A DNA stretch of 64,000 nt from JAJTFW01 sp046330075. Lineage in GTDB: Bacteria; Bacteroidota; Bacteroidia; AKYH767-A; OLB10. The DNA is taken from the NCBI GenBank assembly GCA_046330075.1, contig JAXLTL010000012.1, forward strand, positions 1 to 64,000. The letters are read 5' to 3'. The notes under the pieces were generated by a model. It worked only from the letters and a program-made list of their open reading frames with translations, was not told the origin of the DNA and made no database searches. Below, in pieces: positions 17,372-26,529 of this stretch. The position numbers and the translations under genes are program-made. Each line of letters begins with the position of its first letter. Position 1 is the stretch's first letter.

Positions 17372-17499
17372 ACTCTGTACCTCTGTGCCTCTGTACCTCT
17401 GTGCCTCTATGCCTCTGTGCTTCTGTGCCTCTATGCTTCTGCGCCTCTGTGCCTCTGTGCCTCTGTGCCTCTGTAGCTCTGCATCTCTGCAACTCTACT
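17372..17499. repeat. 8-bp microsatellite-like array, about 16 units
   Basis: CCTCTGTG and close variants (CCTCTATG, CTTCTGTG, GCTCTGCA) repeat in strict 8-bp register from 17372 to 17499. The core copies at 17444-17467 are identical. The array runs over the pheS stop codon (17495-17497). Confidence 0.9.
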
Positions 17500-18538
17500 T
17501 CACTCCCCTGAACTGATTCAAAAACCGTACATCGTTTTCAGAAAAAATACGCAGGTCCTTAATAGAGTATTTGAGCATCGTGATCCGTTCGATTCCCATT
17601 CCGAATGCAAAACCGGTATATTTATTCGGGTCGATTTTTCCGTTTTCGAGAACAGCAGGGTCAATCATACCACATCCGAGAATCTCTACCCAGCCTGTGT
17701 ATTTGCAAACGTTACATCCCTTGCCCTTGCAAATTGTACAGCTGATATCCATTTCGGCGCTGGGCTCGGTGAATGGGAAATAGGAGGGACGTAAACGAAT
17801 TTTGGTATCGTTACCGAACATCTCCTGTGCAAAGTGCAGCAGGGTTTGTTTAAGGTCGGCAAATGAAACCCCTTCATCGATATAAAATCCTTCTACCTGA
17901 TGAAAGAAGCAATGGGCGCGGGCGGAGATCGCTTCGTTACGGTATACTCTGCCCGGACAAATTGTACGGATAGGTGGTGCTTGTTTTTCCATTACCCGCA
18001 CCTGAATGGAAGAAGTGTGGGTGCGAAGAGCCAGTGATCCGTTGTAGATATCCTGAGCTGCATCAAGGTCGATAAAGAAAGTATCCTGCATATCACGTGC
18101 CGGATGCTCTGGCGGGAAATTGAGTGCTGAGAAGTTATGCCAGTCGTCTTCGATTTCAGGTCCATCACTAACGTTGAAGCCTATCCGTTCAAAGATGCCG
18201 ATGATCTGACGTCGCACAATACTCAATGGATGATGGGCGCCGGATTCCATCGGGTACGCAGGCAGGCTGAGATCCTGACGGGGGCCTTCTGTCGAATCCA
18301 GTTGCTCAAATTGCTCTTTAAAGCGGGCAAGCGTATCCTCTGCGGCTATTTTCAGTTCATTCACCTGGCGTCCGTATTCTTTCCGTTGATCCGGTGCAAC
18401 ATCCTTCATTTTCGCGAAAAGATCCGTCAGTACGCCTTTCTTGCTAAGAAACCGTAAACGATATTGCTCCAGTTCCTCTTTATTGGAAGGAGTGAAGGCT
18501 TTCGCTTCTTCAATTAAACTGTTGATGGAATCACTCAT
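17495..18538 (-). CDS. pheS: Phenylalanine--tRNA ligase alpha subunit
   Basis: A 347-residue class II aminoacyl-tRNA synthetase subunit. An N-terminal coiled-coil (residues about 5-85) precedes the catalytic domain, which shows GAHHPLSIVRRQI, FNVSDGPEIEDDWHNFSALNFPPEHPARD, the motif 2 region GRVYRNEAISARAHCFFHQVEG and a motif 3 GIERITMLKY. The Cys-rich CTICKGKGCNVC segment is common in Bacteroidota PheS. Start: a GTG at 18541 also exists, but the ATG at 18538 is preferred. It follows the cyclophilin gene by about 20 bp, so the two are likely one operon. Confidence 0.95.
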   Translation of the reverse strand: MSDSINSLIEEAKAFTPSNKEELEQYRLRFLSKKGVLTDLFAKMKDVAPDQRKEYGRQVNELKIAAEDTLARFKEQFEQLDSTEGPRQDLSLPAYPMESGAHHPLSIVRRQIIGIFERIGFNVSDGPEIEDDWHNFSALNFPPEHPARDMQDTFFIDLDAAQDIYNGSLALRTHTSSIQVRVMEKQAPPIRTICPGRVYRNEAISARAHCFFHQVEGFYIDEGVSFADLKQTLLHFAQEMFGNDTKIRLRPSYFPFTEPSAEMDISCTICKGKGCNVCKYTGWVEILGCGMIDPAVLENGKIDPNKYTGFAFGMGIERITMLKYSIKDLRIFSENDVRFLNQFRGVK

Positions 18539-18559
18539 CACCTGACAATCTGTACTAAA

Positions 18560-19243
18560 TCAATATTCGTAAACCAGTTTTATTTTCATGCGGACGTCCT
18601 GCTTGGGACGGTCACCCGGCATGGTTTCAACAGCAGCAATCTTGTCGATTACATCCAGTCCTTCAACTACCTCGCCGAAAACGGTATAGTTGCGGTCCAG
18701 CCAAGGTGATCCGCCTATATTCATATAGGCCTGACGCTGTGCTTCGCTGAGTTTGAAACCGAGGCGTTGCTCAGCCATGGTCAGCTCTTGCTCAGACATT
18801 TTCTTGCCCTGAACGATGTAAAACTGGCACCCGCTGGAGGCCTTTTGTGGGTTATTGTCGCGTGCTGCGGCCAACACTCCTTTCTTATGGAACAGGGTGT
18901 CTACCAGCTCCGCCGGGATTTTATAGCCTACATCACCAGCCCCCAGCATCTGGCCGGGAGCAGCGTTTTTAGATTGAGGATCACCGCCTTGAATCATGAA
19001 ATCCTTTATAACCCGGTGAAAAAGAAGGCTGTCGTAAAACCCTTCGCTCACCAGTTTGATAAAGTTTGCCCGGTGGAGCGGGGTTTCCTTATAGAGTTTC
19101 AGCTTCATGGTTCCAAAATCGGTGGTAATCTCCACCAGAGTGTCTGTGGGGGTCTTTTCCATCTGTTTTTTCTTCTTTTGAGCATAGGCTCCCTGAGCCA
19201 GTAAGGCAATTATTGTGAGGCAGATGAGGAGTCCTTTTTTCAT
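18560..19243 (-). CDS. Exported cyclophilin-type peptidyl-prolyl isomerase
   Basis: A 227-residue protein with a signal peptide ending at about residue 21 (QGAYAQ), a lysine-rich linker (KKKKQMEK) and a single cyclophilin domain containing LFHRVIKDFMIQGGDP and SGCQFYIV. It assists folding of envelope proteins by isomerising proline bonds. It is upstream of pheS on the same strand. Confidence 0.92.
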   Translation of the reverse strand: MKKGLLICLTIIALLAQGAYAQKKKKQMEKTPTDTLVEITTDFGTMKLKLYKETPLHRANFIKLVSEGFYDSLLFHRVIKDFMIQGGDPQSKNAAPGQMLGAGDVGYKIPAELVDTLFHKKGVLAAARDNNPQKASSGCQFYIVQGKKMSEQELTMAEQRLGFKLSEAQRQAYMNIGGSPWLDRNYTVFGEVVEGLDVIDKIAAVETMPGDRPKQDVRMKIKLVYEY

Positions 19244-19358
19244 ATGTTGTTGAATTATTTACTTTTGGGGTGTAACATTCCCGGTGAATTTTCCGGAATT
19301 TGTTGCAAGTTTAGTTAAATTTGAACAATCCTTCACCCTGTTCCGTATAAGGACTATC

Positions 19359-19721
19359 ATGCAAACCCGAATGAAACGCATCTTCCCCATACTCTTCATC
19401 GCCATTATCGGCCTTATTGTGGTATCATCCTGCAAGAAAACCAAACCTTGTGAAGCGGTTATCACGGTTACCGATTCAACCGGAAAGGCAATTGCCGGTG
19501 CGAAAGTGGTTTTACGCCAGGATAGTGTGATCAACCCCGAAACCGGCGTGAGAGCCAATATTTTCGATGAAGAAACTACCGCCGGAAATGGTGAGGCAAT
19601 CTTCAAGTTTTCATGGGAAGCCGTTTTGAATGTGGAGGTTACTTACCTCACCCAAAATGCTAAGGATTATATCCGCCTCGAACAAAGCGAAACAGTTCGT
19701 AAAACAGTAGTCTTGAAGTAG
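19359..19721 (+). CDS. Small lipoprotein with a carboxypeptidase-regulatory-like/Ig fold
   Basis: About 120 residues. A lipoprotein signal peptide ends in VVSSC, so the Cys should be lipidated; the mature part looks like one beta-sandwich domain (EAVITVTDSTGKAIAGAKVVLRQD), as in regulatory-like or Ig-like Bacteroidota domains. The function is unknown. ATG codons at 19359 and 19371 are both plausible. It is divergent from the cyclophilin gene. Confidence 0.7.
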   Translation: MQTRMKRIFPILFIAIIGLIVVSSCKKTKPCEAVITVTDSTGKAIAGAKVVLRQDSVINPETGVRANIFDEETTAGNGEAIFKFSWEAVLNVEVTYLTQNAKDYIRLEQSETVRKTVVLK

Positions 19722-19754
19722 TTTTTTGCTTCTTACTGAGCGGTTGTTAGTTCC

Positions 19755-19887
19755 CGGTTTACAGTTATCAGTTTACAGTTTGCTTCCGTTGGAACGACGG
19801 GACTATAGTTTCTGGTTATAAGCCGGAAGTTGGTCATACCGCCCGGAGCGGAACTAACTGCCAACTTTCAACTGTAAACTGTAAACT
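19755..19887. repeat. Facing complementary repeat arms between lipoprotein gene and pgk
   Basis: The left arm (19755-19780) carries two copies of the word GTTTACAGTT. The right arm (19870-19887) carries its complement AACTGTAAAC, also doubled. An inner AAGTTGG/CCAACTT pair is nested between them. The transcript could fold into a long hairpin. The pgk promoter starts 8 bases after the right arm. Confidence 0.75.
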
Positions 19888-19894
19888 CATTTCC

Positions 19895-19925
19895 TTGTCC
19901 AACCCACCACCCTTGACTACTTTTG
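19895..19925 (+). promoter_or_regulatory. pgk promoter
   Basis: TTG at 19895-19897 and TACTTTTG at 19918-19925, with a 20-base spacer, match the Bacteroidota consensus. The ATG follows 16 bases after the -7 element. Confidence 0.75.
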
Positions 19926-19941
19926 CGGAAATTCTTCGCAT

Positions 19942-21147
19942 ATGTCATTCAAAACCGTCGATCATTATAATTTCTCTGGCAAACGCGCCCTCATTCGTGT
20001 GGATTTCAACGTTCCGCTGAATGCTGATTTTAACGTTACAGATCCTACACGTATCAAAGCAGCTATTCCCACGATTCAGAAAATTCTGAAGGATGGTGGG
20101 TCGGTGATTCTGATGTCGCATTTAGGCCGACCGAAAGAAGGTCCGGCTGAAAAATATTCCCTGAAACATACCATCTCTACCCTGAGTGAACTGGTAGGTC
20201 GTCCGGTGAAATTCGCCGACGATTGTATTGGTGCTGGTGCTGCAGAACTTGCTGCCGGACTACAACCGGGTGAAGTATTGCTGCTGGAGAATCTGCGTTT
20301 CTATAAACAGGAGGAGAAAGGAGATGTTGAGTTTGCACAGAAGCTGGCATCCTACGGTGATGTATATGTGAACGATGCATTCGGAACAGCGCACCGCGCC
20401 CATGCCAGCACGGCTGTCATTGCACAGTTCTTCAAAAACAACTGCCTGTTCGGGTATGTGATGGCTGGCGAACTCGAAAATGCGGAGAAAGTGCTCAGCA
20501 AAGCCGAGAAGCCATTTACCGCCATCATGGGTGGTGCGAAAGTGAGCGACAAAATTCTCATCATCGAGCGCCTGATGGAGAAAGTAGATCACCTGATCAT
20601 CGGTGGAGGTATGGCGTATACCTTTGTGAAAGCAATGGGCGGAGAGATCGGCAATTCACTCTGTGAAGCCGATAAGCTGGATCTTGCGCTGGAAATTCTG
20701 AAAAAAGCAGAGGCACGCGGCGTCAAGATTCATCTGCCCACAGATTCTGTGAACGGTGATAAATTCGACAAGGAAGCCAATACTAACGTTACGGATATCC
20801 GAACTATTGAAGCCGGCTGGCTCGGACTCGATATCGGACCGAAATCAGCAGCGGCTTTCGCTGATGTGATCCGTAATAGTAAAACTTTGCTGTGGAATGG
20901 ACCGATGGGCGTATTTGAAATGCCGAAGTTCGAAGCAGGTACCAAAACCGTAGCTGAAGCCATTGTGGCGGCAACAGCTCAGGGTGCTTTCTCGCTGATC
21001 GGTGGCGGCGACTCCGCAGCAGCGATTAACCAGTTTCATATGGCTGATAAAGTATCGTACGTCAGCACCGGCGGCGGCGCCCTCCTCGAATACATCGAAG
21101 GCAAGGAACTCCCCGGTGTGAAAATGGTAATGGAAGCAAATGGTTAA
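19942..21147 (+). CDS. pgk: Phosphoglycerate kinase
   Basis: A 401-residue glycolytic enzyme that transfers phosphate from 1,3-bisphosphoglycerate to ADP. All family blocks are present: RVDFNVPL, SHLGRPKEG, LLLENLRFYKQEEKGD, NDAFGTAHRAHAS, the hinge AIMGGAKVSDKI, WNGPMGVFE and the nucleotide-binding GGGDSAAAINQF. The length is normal. It has its own consensus promoter and is monocistronic by spacing. Confidence 0.97.
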   Translation: MSFKTVDHYNFSGKRALIRVDFNVPLNADFNVTDPTRIKAAIPTIQKILKDGGSVILMSHLGRPKEGPAEKYSLKHTISTLSELVGRPVKFADDCIGAGAAELAAGLQPGEVLLLENLRFYKQEEKGDVEFAQKLASYGDVYVNDAFGTAHRAHASTAVIAQFFKNNCLFGYVMAGELENAEKVLSKAEKPFTAIMGGAKVSDKILIIERLMEKVDHLIIGGGMAYTFVKAMGGEIGNSLCEADKLDLALEILKKAEARGVKIHLPTDSVNGDKFDKEANTNVTDIRTIEAGWLGLDIGPKSAAAFADVIRNSKTLLWNGPMGVFEMPKFEAGTKTVAEAIVAATAQGAFSLIGGGDSAAAINQFHMADKVSYVSTGGGALLEYIEGKELPGVKMVMEANG

Positions 21148-21412
21148 TTCAGAATGCAGAATGCAGAATTCAGAATTAGCTATGGATTGAATGCTCGATA
21201 CGGTGCGCTTAGCGATTCAAAATTCTTATCCTTCTGATGCTGCAGGAATACATGCTGAATTCAGGGTCATCTAACCAGAACTCTCAGCATGCCGCGAAAC
21301 TAAATCCTACATTCCCAATCCTAAATCCTAAACCCTGAATTCAGCATCCTAAATTCTGAATTCTACATTCTACATTCTACATTCTGCATTCTGAATTCTA
21401 AATTCTGAATTA
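21146..21412. repeat. Facing complementary AGAATGC / GCATTCT word arrays
   Basis: Starting in the pgk stop codon, 21146-21177 repeats AATTCAGAATGCAG words. From about 21351 to 21412 the complementary words ATTCTACATTCT and GCATTCTGAATT repeat at 8-10-bp spacing, ending directly at the next ATG. Between them is about 170 bp with scattered AATCCTAAATCCTA words and no gene. Confidence 0.8.
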
Positions 21413-21922
21413 ATGAACTACCTCGACTTCATCATCGCCGTCCCCTTAGTCTGGGGTGCCTACAAAGGCTGGCAGCGCGGAATCATTTTTGAAATCGCGA
21501 TGCTGATCGGTATTGTGCTGGGGTTGTATCTGGCGTTTAAAGTAAGCAGTTTGTTTGAGGGACTTGTAGCGAAAATGGTGGATGCCAGCGGACATACGCT
21601 TCACATGATTACTTTTTTCGTGGTGTTCATCGCGGTGGTGCTGATTATGGTCTTGTTCGCAAAGTTTCTCGAGGGGATTTTGAAAATCGGAAAGATGAAT
21701 ACCATTAATCAGGTGGCTGGCGCTGTATTTGGAATGCTCAAGTTTGCGCTTGTGGTGAGTGTAGTGCTGTCTGTGTTTCGCCCGGTAGATGCGCAACTCG
21801 GTTTGCTCTCCGCAAAAACGAAATCTGAATCCTGGTTGTATCAGCCGGTTGTTTCTGTTTCGCAATATTTATTTCCTGCGCTGAAAGATGTACAGCAGGA
21901 GTTTTCAAAACATGTGAGTTGA
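21413..21922 (+). CDS. CvpA family membrane protein
   Basis: A 169-residue protein with four transmembrane helices and the CvpA family start (LDFIIAVPLVWGAYKGWQRGIIFEI). CvpA relatives affect colicin V production, biofilm or envelope homeostasis; the mechanism is unresolved. Its ATG directly follows the repeat island, so no Shine-Dalgarno is visible. A small conserved gene follows 24 bp later. Confidence 0.85.
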   Translation: MNYLDFIIAVPLVWGAYKGWQRGIIFEIAMLIGIVLGLYLAFKVSSLFEGLVAKMVDASGHTLHMITFFVVFIAVVLIMVLFAKFLEGILKIGKMNTINQVAGAVFGMLKFALVVSVVLSVFRPVDAQLGLLSAKTKSESWLYQPVVSVSQYLFPALKDVQQEFSKHVS

Positions 21923-21946
21923 TTTAAACAATTTCCAGATCATATT

Positions 21947-22291
21947 ATGCTCCACCTCCGAAATATTGAAGAACTGAAAGTTGAATGGAATGCCCTTGTA
22001 GAGCGGATGAACCTACAGTTTGATGCTGACCTTGATCTGCAAGGTATAATTTTTTTAATTGGGGTGCAGGAGCTCGGACAAGGAGCCCGCGAATTTTCAA
22101 AGGACGAAAAGCAGGATCTCATGCACATCGCTACCTGCAAACTGTTAAGCCAATATGGTTTTTACGAACTCGAAGGCCTCGACGAAGAAGGTTGGCCGCA
22201 TTGGAAACTCGTCCAGAAATTACCTGTCATGACCCTTGGTGAACAGGATTATCTCCTGAAACAAGCAGTGATTGAATATTTCGGGGGATGA
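21947..22291 (+). CDS. Conserved hypothetical protein, 114 aa
   Basis: An acidic soluble protein with an N-terminal helix (EELKVEWNALVERMNL) and a conserved IIFLIGVQELGQGAREFSKDEKQDLMHIATCKLL centre. It resembles small cytoplasmic proteins seen widely in Bacteroidota with no assigned function. It is probably co-transcribed with the CvpA gene. It was not recognised beyond that. Confidence 0.7.
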   Translation: MLHLRNIEELKVEWNALVERMNLQFDADLDLQGIIFLIGVQELGQGAREFSKDEKQDLMHIATCKLLSQYGFYELEGLDEEGWPHWKLVQKLPVMTLGEQDYLLKQAVIEYFGG

Positions 22292-22410
22292 TTTTATCGT
22301 CATCCAAAATTCAATTTGCCACGGATTTTAACCCTAAGCAGATTGTGTAAATTTATAGCTCCACGTTTAACTTGGGGTTTCATGTTCATCATTCAAATCC
22401 CTTCCGAAAA

Positions 22411-23847
22411 TCATTCCCGGATGAATTTCATCGTTGTGTTAAACGTTTCTCCTTTAACGCTGATAAAATATAACCCTTCAGCATAATCTTCGAGTGAAAA
22501 TGCAACCGATGCCGGCAGACCATCTCCGTTTATTGCTTTTGTAACTATCGTTTTTCCAATCGCGTTCATCAGAGTAATCGTATAGCTTTCTTGCATTGCC
22601 GTATTGAATTTCACTTGTAAAACGGAATGTGCAGGGTTAGGTGCAAGGGTAATTCTGCTGTTGTTATTCATTTCGTGGATAGCAACGTTTTGAAGCAGGA
22701 CTTGGTAATCCAGAATCTTCAGCCCGCCCGGATCTGCATAAAAAGGGGTGAGCGGTGGAAGATGAAAGGGTGTTCTGATAAAGCTTAAGGCGGTTTTGCC
22801 ATTGTACACGTCCAGACCGTTTGTGGCGAGTGAGTCGTTTAAGTTAACCAGTTCCCCAACTTTATGTGTGTTGGCCGGATCGGTCACATCAAACACGAAA
22901 AGTTCTGATTGACCTCCGGTTACAAATAGCAGACTATCGTTATTGCCTAACCGCACTTCGTTGGTGTGAATCGCCGCTCCGCTCCAGTTGGTCAGATTAC
23001 AGCCCCAGGGATTATACCATTGAACTGAAGTAAAAGGAATGCTACTGATGTCGATGATTTCAAGTCCACAATAGTCTACGGTGACAAAAGCGTAATTCCC
23101 CTTGATAGCGATATCATTATATGCTGCTGCTGCAATGGAGGTGAGTGAGGTGTTGATGTATTTGTAAATTTCAACCGGAGTATTTTTATTGGTGACATCC
23201 ACAACCCGCAATCCTCCGCGATCAAAACATACATACAGCGTGTCGTTTTTGATCATCATGCCCCGCGCATTATGGGCATTGGTGGATGGAGCGGGCCAGC
23301 TTAAATCCAGACCCAATGCGCCTTCAAAAAATATATTGTTTTCGTCAGCGATGTTGAGGATGAAAAGTCCGTCTCCCATCGTGCTGAGGTAGGCATAATC
23401 ACCATCAATGACTATGTGGTTTACGCCATGCAGGAAAGCTGTACTGTCCCAGCTATCTTTCATCACGGGCGCAGCAGGATTTGTAATGTCCAGAATGGCT
23501 AAGCCGGATGCAGTGTTGTTATTGACATGGTAGTCCCCGATACCAGCGAAGAGCGAATTGCCCCGGATTTCTACGGTCGATACGTCAAGATTGTTAAACG
23601 TGCTGATGGGCAGGTCAGTCACATTGTTCAGTGTGCCGGGTGCCGGAAACTGATAAATGCCCAGACCAAATTCCATATTGGCGGAGTATAAATAATTTAC
23701 ACCTGGCCGTTGGTCTAATTTCGAACTATAGGATGATTTCCAGGGGAAACTGGGAAACAAATGCGAAGATTGTACCTGCAGGGTCACTGTATCAATTTGA
23801 GCAGTGGCAACAACCGGAAGGAGCAATAACAGAAACAAGTACTTCAT
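22411..23847 (-). CDS. LVIVD-repeat secreted protein with T9SS sorting domain
   Basis: A 478-residue protein with a signal peptide ending at residue 16 (VVATAQ) and about five LVIVD-type propeller repeats: LAILDITNPAAP, LFILNIADENN, LRVVDVTNKNTP, LEIIDISSI and LFVFDVTDPANT. The C-terminal 75 residues are a type A sorting domain (RITLAPNPAHSVLQVKF to MKFIRE). It is likely a surface or secreted propeller; no enzymatic motif is seen. It lies upstream of and on the same strand as nothing related. Confidence 0.85.
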   Translation of the reverse strand: MKYLFLLLLLPVVATAQIDTVTLQVQSSHLFPSFPWKSSYSSKLDQRPGVNYLYSANMEFGLGIYQFPAPGTLNNVTDLPISTFNNLDVSTVEIRGNSLFAGIGDYHVNNNTASGLAILDITNPAAPVMKDSWDSTAFLHGVNHIVIDGDYAYLSTMGDGLFILNIADENNIFFEGALGLDLSWPAPSTNAHNARGMMIKNDTLYVCFDRGGLRVVDVTNKNTPVEIYKYINTSLTSIAAAAYNDIAIKGNYAFVTVDYCGLEIIDISSIPFTSVQWYNPWGCNLTNWSGAAIHTNEVRLGNNDSLLFVTGGQSELFVFDVTDPANTHKVGELVNLNDSLATNGLDVYNGKTALSFIRTPFHLPPLTPFYADPGGLKILDYQVLLQNVAIHEMNNNSRITLAPNPAHSVLQVKFNTAMQESYTITLMNAIGKTIVTKAINGDGLPASVAFSLEDYAEGLYFISVKGETFNTTMKFIRE

Positions 23848-23975
23848 GAAGAAACAGTTTTTGAAGAAGTGAATGTAACCGTTTTTTCTGAGGTAAGGAT
23901 GAAGTAAAATGCCGGAATGATTCAGTCGTTGCCTGGCCCGGTTGACTTGTCTGCTAAAATGTTAATGGCAAGCGG

Positions 23976-25145
23976 TCAGCAGCCATCCATGGGCTCCGGG
24001 AATGATTGCATATGTTGCTGATTCGCCTCATTGGTCGTTTTACTTCGTATCGTGTTTGTATCCATGAGATGATTTCCGTTATATCGGGTGATACCCATCC
24101 CTGTGCCAAACCAGATGTTTCCGTTTTTATCTTCGATGATGGATTGAACGTAGTTGTTCGATAATCCATCCTGTTCATTGAATAAAGTGAAAGTTTCTCC
24201 GTTGAAGCACAGCGCTCCTGCTCCTGCAGTGCCCATCCAGATTTGTCCGAATCGATCTTCGCAGATCGTCCAGATAAAATTACTGCTAAGCCCGTTGGTG
24301 ACGTTATAGTTGGTGAATTTTGCACCATCATATTTGCTGATTCCACCTTCGCGCGTGCCCACCCAGATAATTCCGGCTTTGTCAGAAATAATGCAGAGTA
24401 CAGTGTTGTCGCAGAGCCCTTGCTGGGTGGTATAGCGTTGAAATCCTGCTGCCGGATTTTCCGGCTCAAATGTGAATACACCACGACCGTTGGTGCCGAT
24501 CCATAGTTTGCCGTTTCTGTCGAGGTGCAAGGCCATGATTGCATCTGGTGTTGCATAAGCCTCGGCGGGTTTGTAATCAGAGTTGCCGGTTAACTGATAC
24601 GTGTGAAAATGTGTTCCGTCATAGTGTAGGAGTCCGTTTTCTGTCCCAACCCAGATCCCTCCTTTTTCATCATTGCATAACGACCAGATCTGATTAGAGG
24701 GCAGACCCTCAGCTGTAGTGTATCGTTTATAGCTGTCGGGTAAATCAGCGGGTTGAGTGTGGTCGTATCTCAATAATCCAAAGTTGGTGGCCATCCAGAT
24801 ATCTCCCAGTTGATCTTCTGCCAGTTTCCGTACTATGTTTCCATTCGTTCCTCCCGGTGTTTCAAACTGAAACTGCTTTTCTCCATCGTAAACACCAAAG
24901 CCGAGCAAATAGGTACCGTACCAGAGATATCCTTGTTGATCAAAAAGCAATTGCCGGATATGCCTGCTCGATTGTAAGGCGGTATCTGCTGATGTGCGTT
25001 CAAGAAATTTTCCTCGCGGTTTTAATCCGTTGTTATAGGAGAATAGATTTTTAAAGTCACCTTCATCGACTTGTTGTTTCGATATTCCTCCGGTGCAGGA
25101 AATGATGGCAAAGACTAGTCCGGCAAGCGTGGAAATGTATTTCAT
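23976..25145 (-). CDS. Lipoprotein with a single seven-bladed two-component-regulator propeller
   Basis: About 389 residues. A lipobox (FAIISC) follows a short signal peptide; the ATG at 25145 was chosen over 25154. Seven W-x-G/A-T blades are visible (LWYGT, IWMAT, IWVGT, LWIGT, IWVGT, IWMGT, IWFGT), which matches one Reg_prop propeller, the periplasmic sensor half of hybrid two-component systems. There is no membrane, kinase or DNA-binding part. The divergent neighbour 160 bp away is a histidine kinase with a response regulator, so a ligand-presenting role for that kinase is a reasonable inference. Confidence 0.82.
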   Translation of the reverse strand: MKYISTLAGLVFAIISCTGGISKQQVDEGDFKNLFSYNNGLKPRGKFLERTSADTALQSSRHIRQLLFDQQGYLWYGTYLLGFGVYDGEKQFQFETPGGTNGNIVRKLAEDQLGDIWMATNFGLLRYDHTQPADLPDSYKRYTTAEGLPSNQIWSLCNDEKGGIWVGTENGLLHYDGTHFHTYQLTGNSDYKPAEAYATPDAIMALHLDRNGKLWIGTNGRGVFTFEPENPAAGFQRYTTQQGLCDNTVLCIISDKAGIIWVGTREGGISKYDGAKFTNYNVTNGLSSNFIWTICEDRFGQIWMGTAGAGALCFNGETFTLFNEQDGLSNNYVQSIIEDKNGNIWFGTGMGITRYNGNHLMDTNTIRSKTTNEANQQHMQSFPEPMDGC

Positions 25146-25305
25146 CGTTTTCATGGTTGGTGCAGCTGTTAAGAATCTTGGTTCCTTTGAACGATGCTAA
25201 AGTACGGGGTAGTTGTGGATATTCTTGTTATTCTCCCGTTATTGACTTGTTAATGGCCTGTTATTGCATGGCAGGAGGCGGCCATTGTTGTATTTTTGAA
25301 TCCTG

Positions 25306-26529
25306 ATGAAGTCTGTTTCTCTTCGTGTCTGGATCGGCATAGCTGCCCTCGCATTACTGACCTTGTTGGTCTTTCAGATCCGATGGATGCTGCATGCGGG
25401 TTCTCTGAAGCACAGTATTTTTCTCGAAAAGCAAACGATGGTGTTGGCGCGGGTAACGGAGGATGTTTCAAATGATGATGCATTGAGCCGTCGGCTGGCA
25501 GTTTCCTGCGGTCCGGAGGAACGGAAACAGATCGATTCGCTGATCCGTTACTATCTGAAGTATTATGGATTGAAGTCCTCTTATTCTTTTAATGTTGTGT
25601 ATCCTGCTTCTCAAAGTAAACTTTCGGTGTTGAAGAATATTCTCCCTGCAACAGAAACAGAGGCTTGTTATACGGAGAGTCTTGAGGAAAACGCCGATTC
25701 GCATCTATGGATATTGCAGCTAGAGGTCATGGAGCCGGGAGAAAATCGCTGGTATTCATTCACCAGACCCACCATCATTTCCGCCTTGCTGGTTTGTATT
25801 GTACTTTTCGTGTTTTATAAATCCGTGCAGAGGTGGAGGGAGGAAAAATTGCTCCTGAAGCAAACACGCGACTTTATGAATAACATGGCGCATGAATTCA
25901 GAACGCCGATTACCAATATTTCACTTGCCGGAAAAATGCTGCAGCGCGAGGGAGTCGATCGCGAAAAGTACCTGCAAATGATTCAGGACGAGAACAACAG
26001 GTTGTCCGGGCAGGTGGATACAATTCTTTCCATGTATGCTATGGAAAACGGCCGCGTTGATGTGAAAAAGGAGAATGCAGATCTCAAAGATATTGCAGCG
26101 GCTGCAACTCAGCGATACGCACTGCAGGCAGAACAAATGGGAGGGAGTGTGAAGGTGGTTTCCGGTGATGATGTATATAGCATCAGAGGTGATCGACAGC
26201 TCCTGGAAATGGCTGTTGGTAATCTGATTGATAATGCCATCAAATATGCAGGTCAAGTGCCTGTCGTCACATTAAATATCCGGAAGAACGGTAATTCAGT
26301 TGAACTGGAGGTTCAGGATAATGGACCCGGCATTCCTCCTGCATACCACGAAAAAGTATTTGAACGGTATTTCAGAATGAGTAATCCGGATGTGCACGAA
26401 ACAAAGGGATTTGGTCTGGGTTTGTCACTGGTAAAACAGGTTGTGCAACTGCATGAGGGAGCGATTGTGGTGAAAAGTGATAAGGGAAAAGGTGCTACTT
26501 TTATTCTTCGGTTCCGTTATGCCTGTTAG
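25306..26529 (+). CDS. Sensor histidine kinase
   Basis: A 407-residue membrane kinase. Transmembrane helices at about 8-25 and 150-172 flank a periplasmic domain of roughly 120 residues with no recognised fold. The HisKA phospho-acceptor motif is MAHEFRTP, and the ATPase domain shows GNLIDNAIKYA, DNGPGIP and GFGLGLSLVK. A TATTTTTG element (25291-25298) lies 7 bases before the ATG. It overlaps the response regulator gene by 11 bp, so the pair is translationally coupled. Confidence 0.92.
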   Translation: MKSVSLRVWIGIAALALLTLLVFQIRWMLHAGSLKHSIFLEKQTMVLARVTEDVSNDDALSRRLAVSCGPEERKQIDSLIRYYLKYYGLKSSYSFNVVYPASQSKLSVLKNILPATETEACYTESLEENADSHLWILQLEVMEPGENRWYSFTRPTIISALLVCIVLFVFYKSVQRWREEKLLLKQTRDFMNNMAHEFRTPITNISLAGKMLQREGVDREKYLQMIQDENNRLSGQVDTILSMYAMENGRVDVKKENADLKDIAAAATQRYALQAEQMGGSVKVVSGDDVYSIRGDRQLLEMAVGNLIDNAIKYAGQVPVVTLNIRKNGNSVELEVQDNGPGIPPAYHEKVFERYFRMSNPDVHETKGFGLGLSLVKQVVQLHEGAIVVKSDKGKGATFILRFRYAC

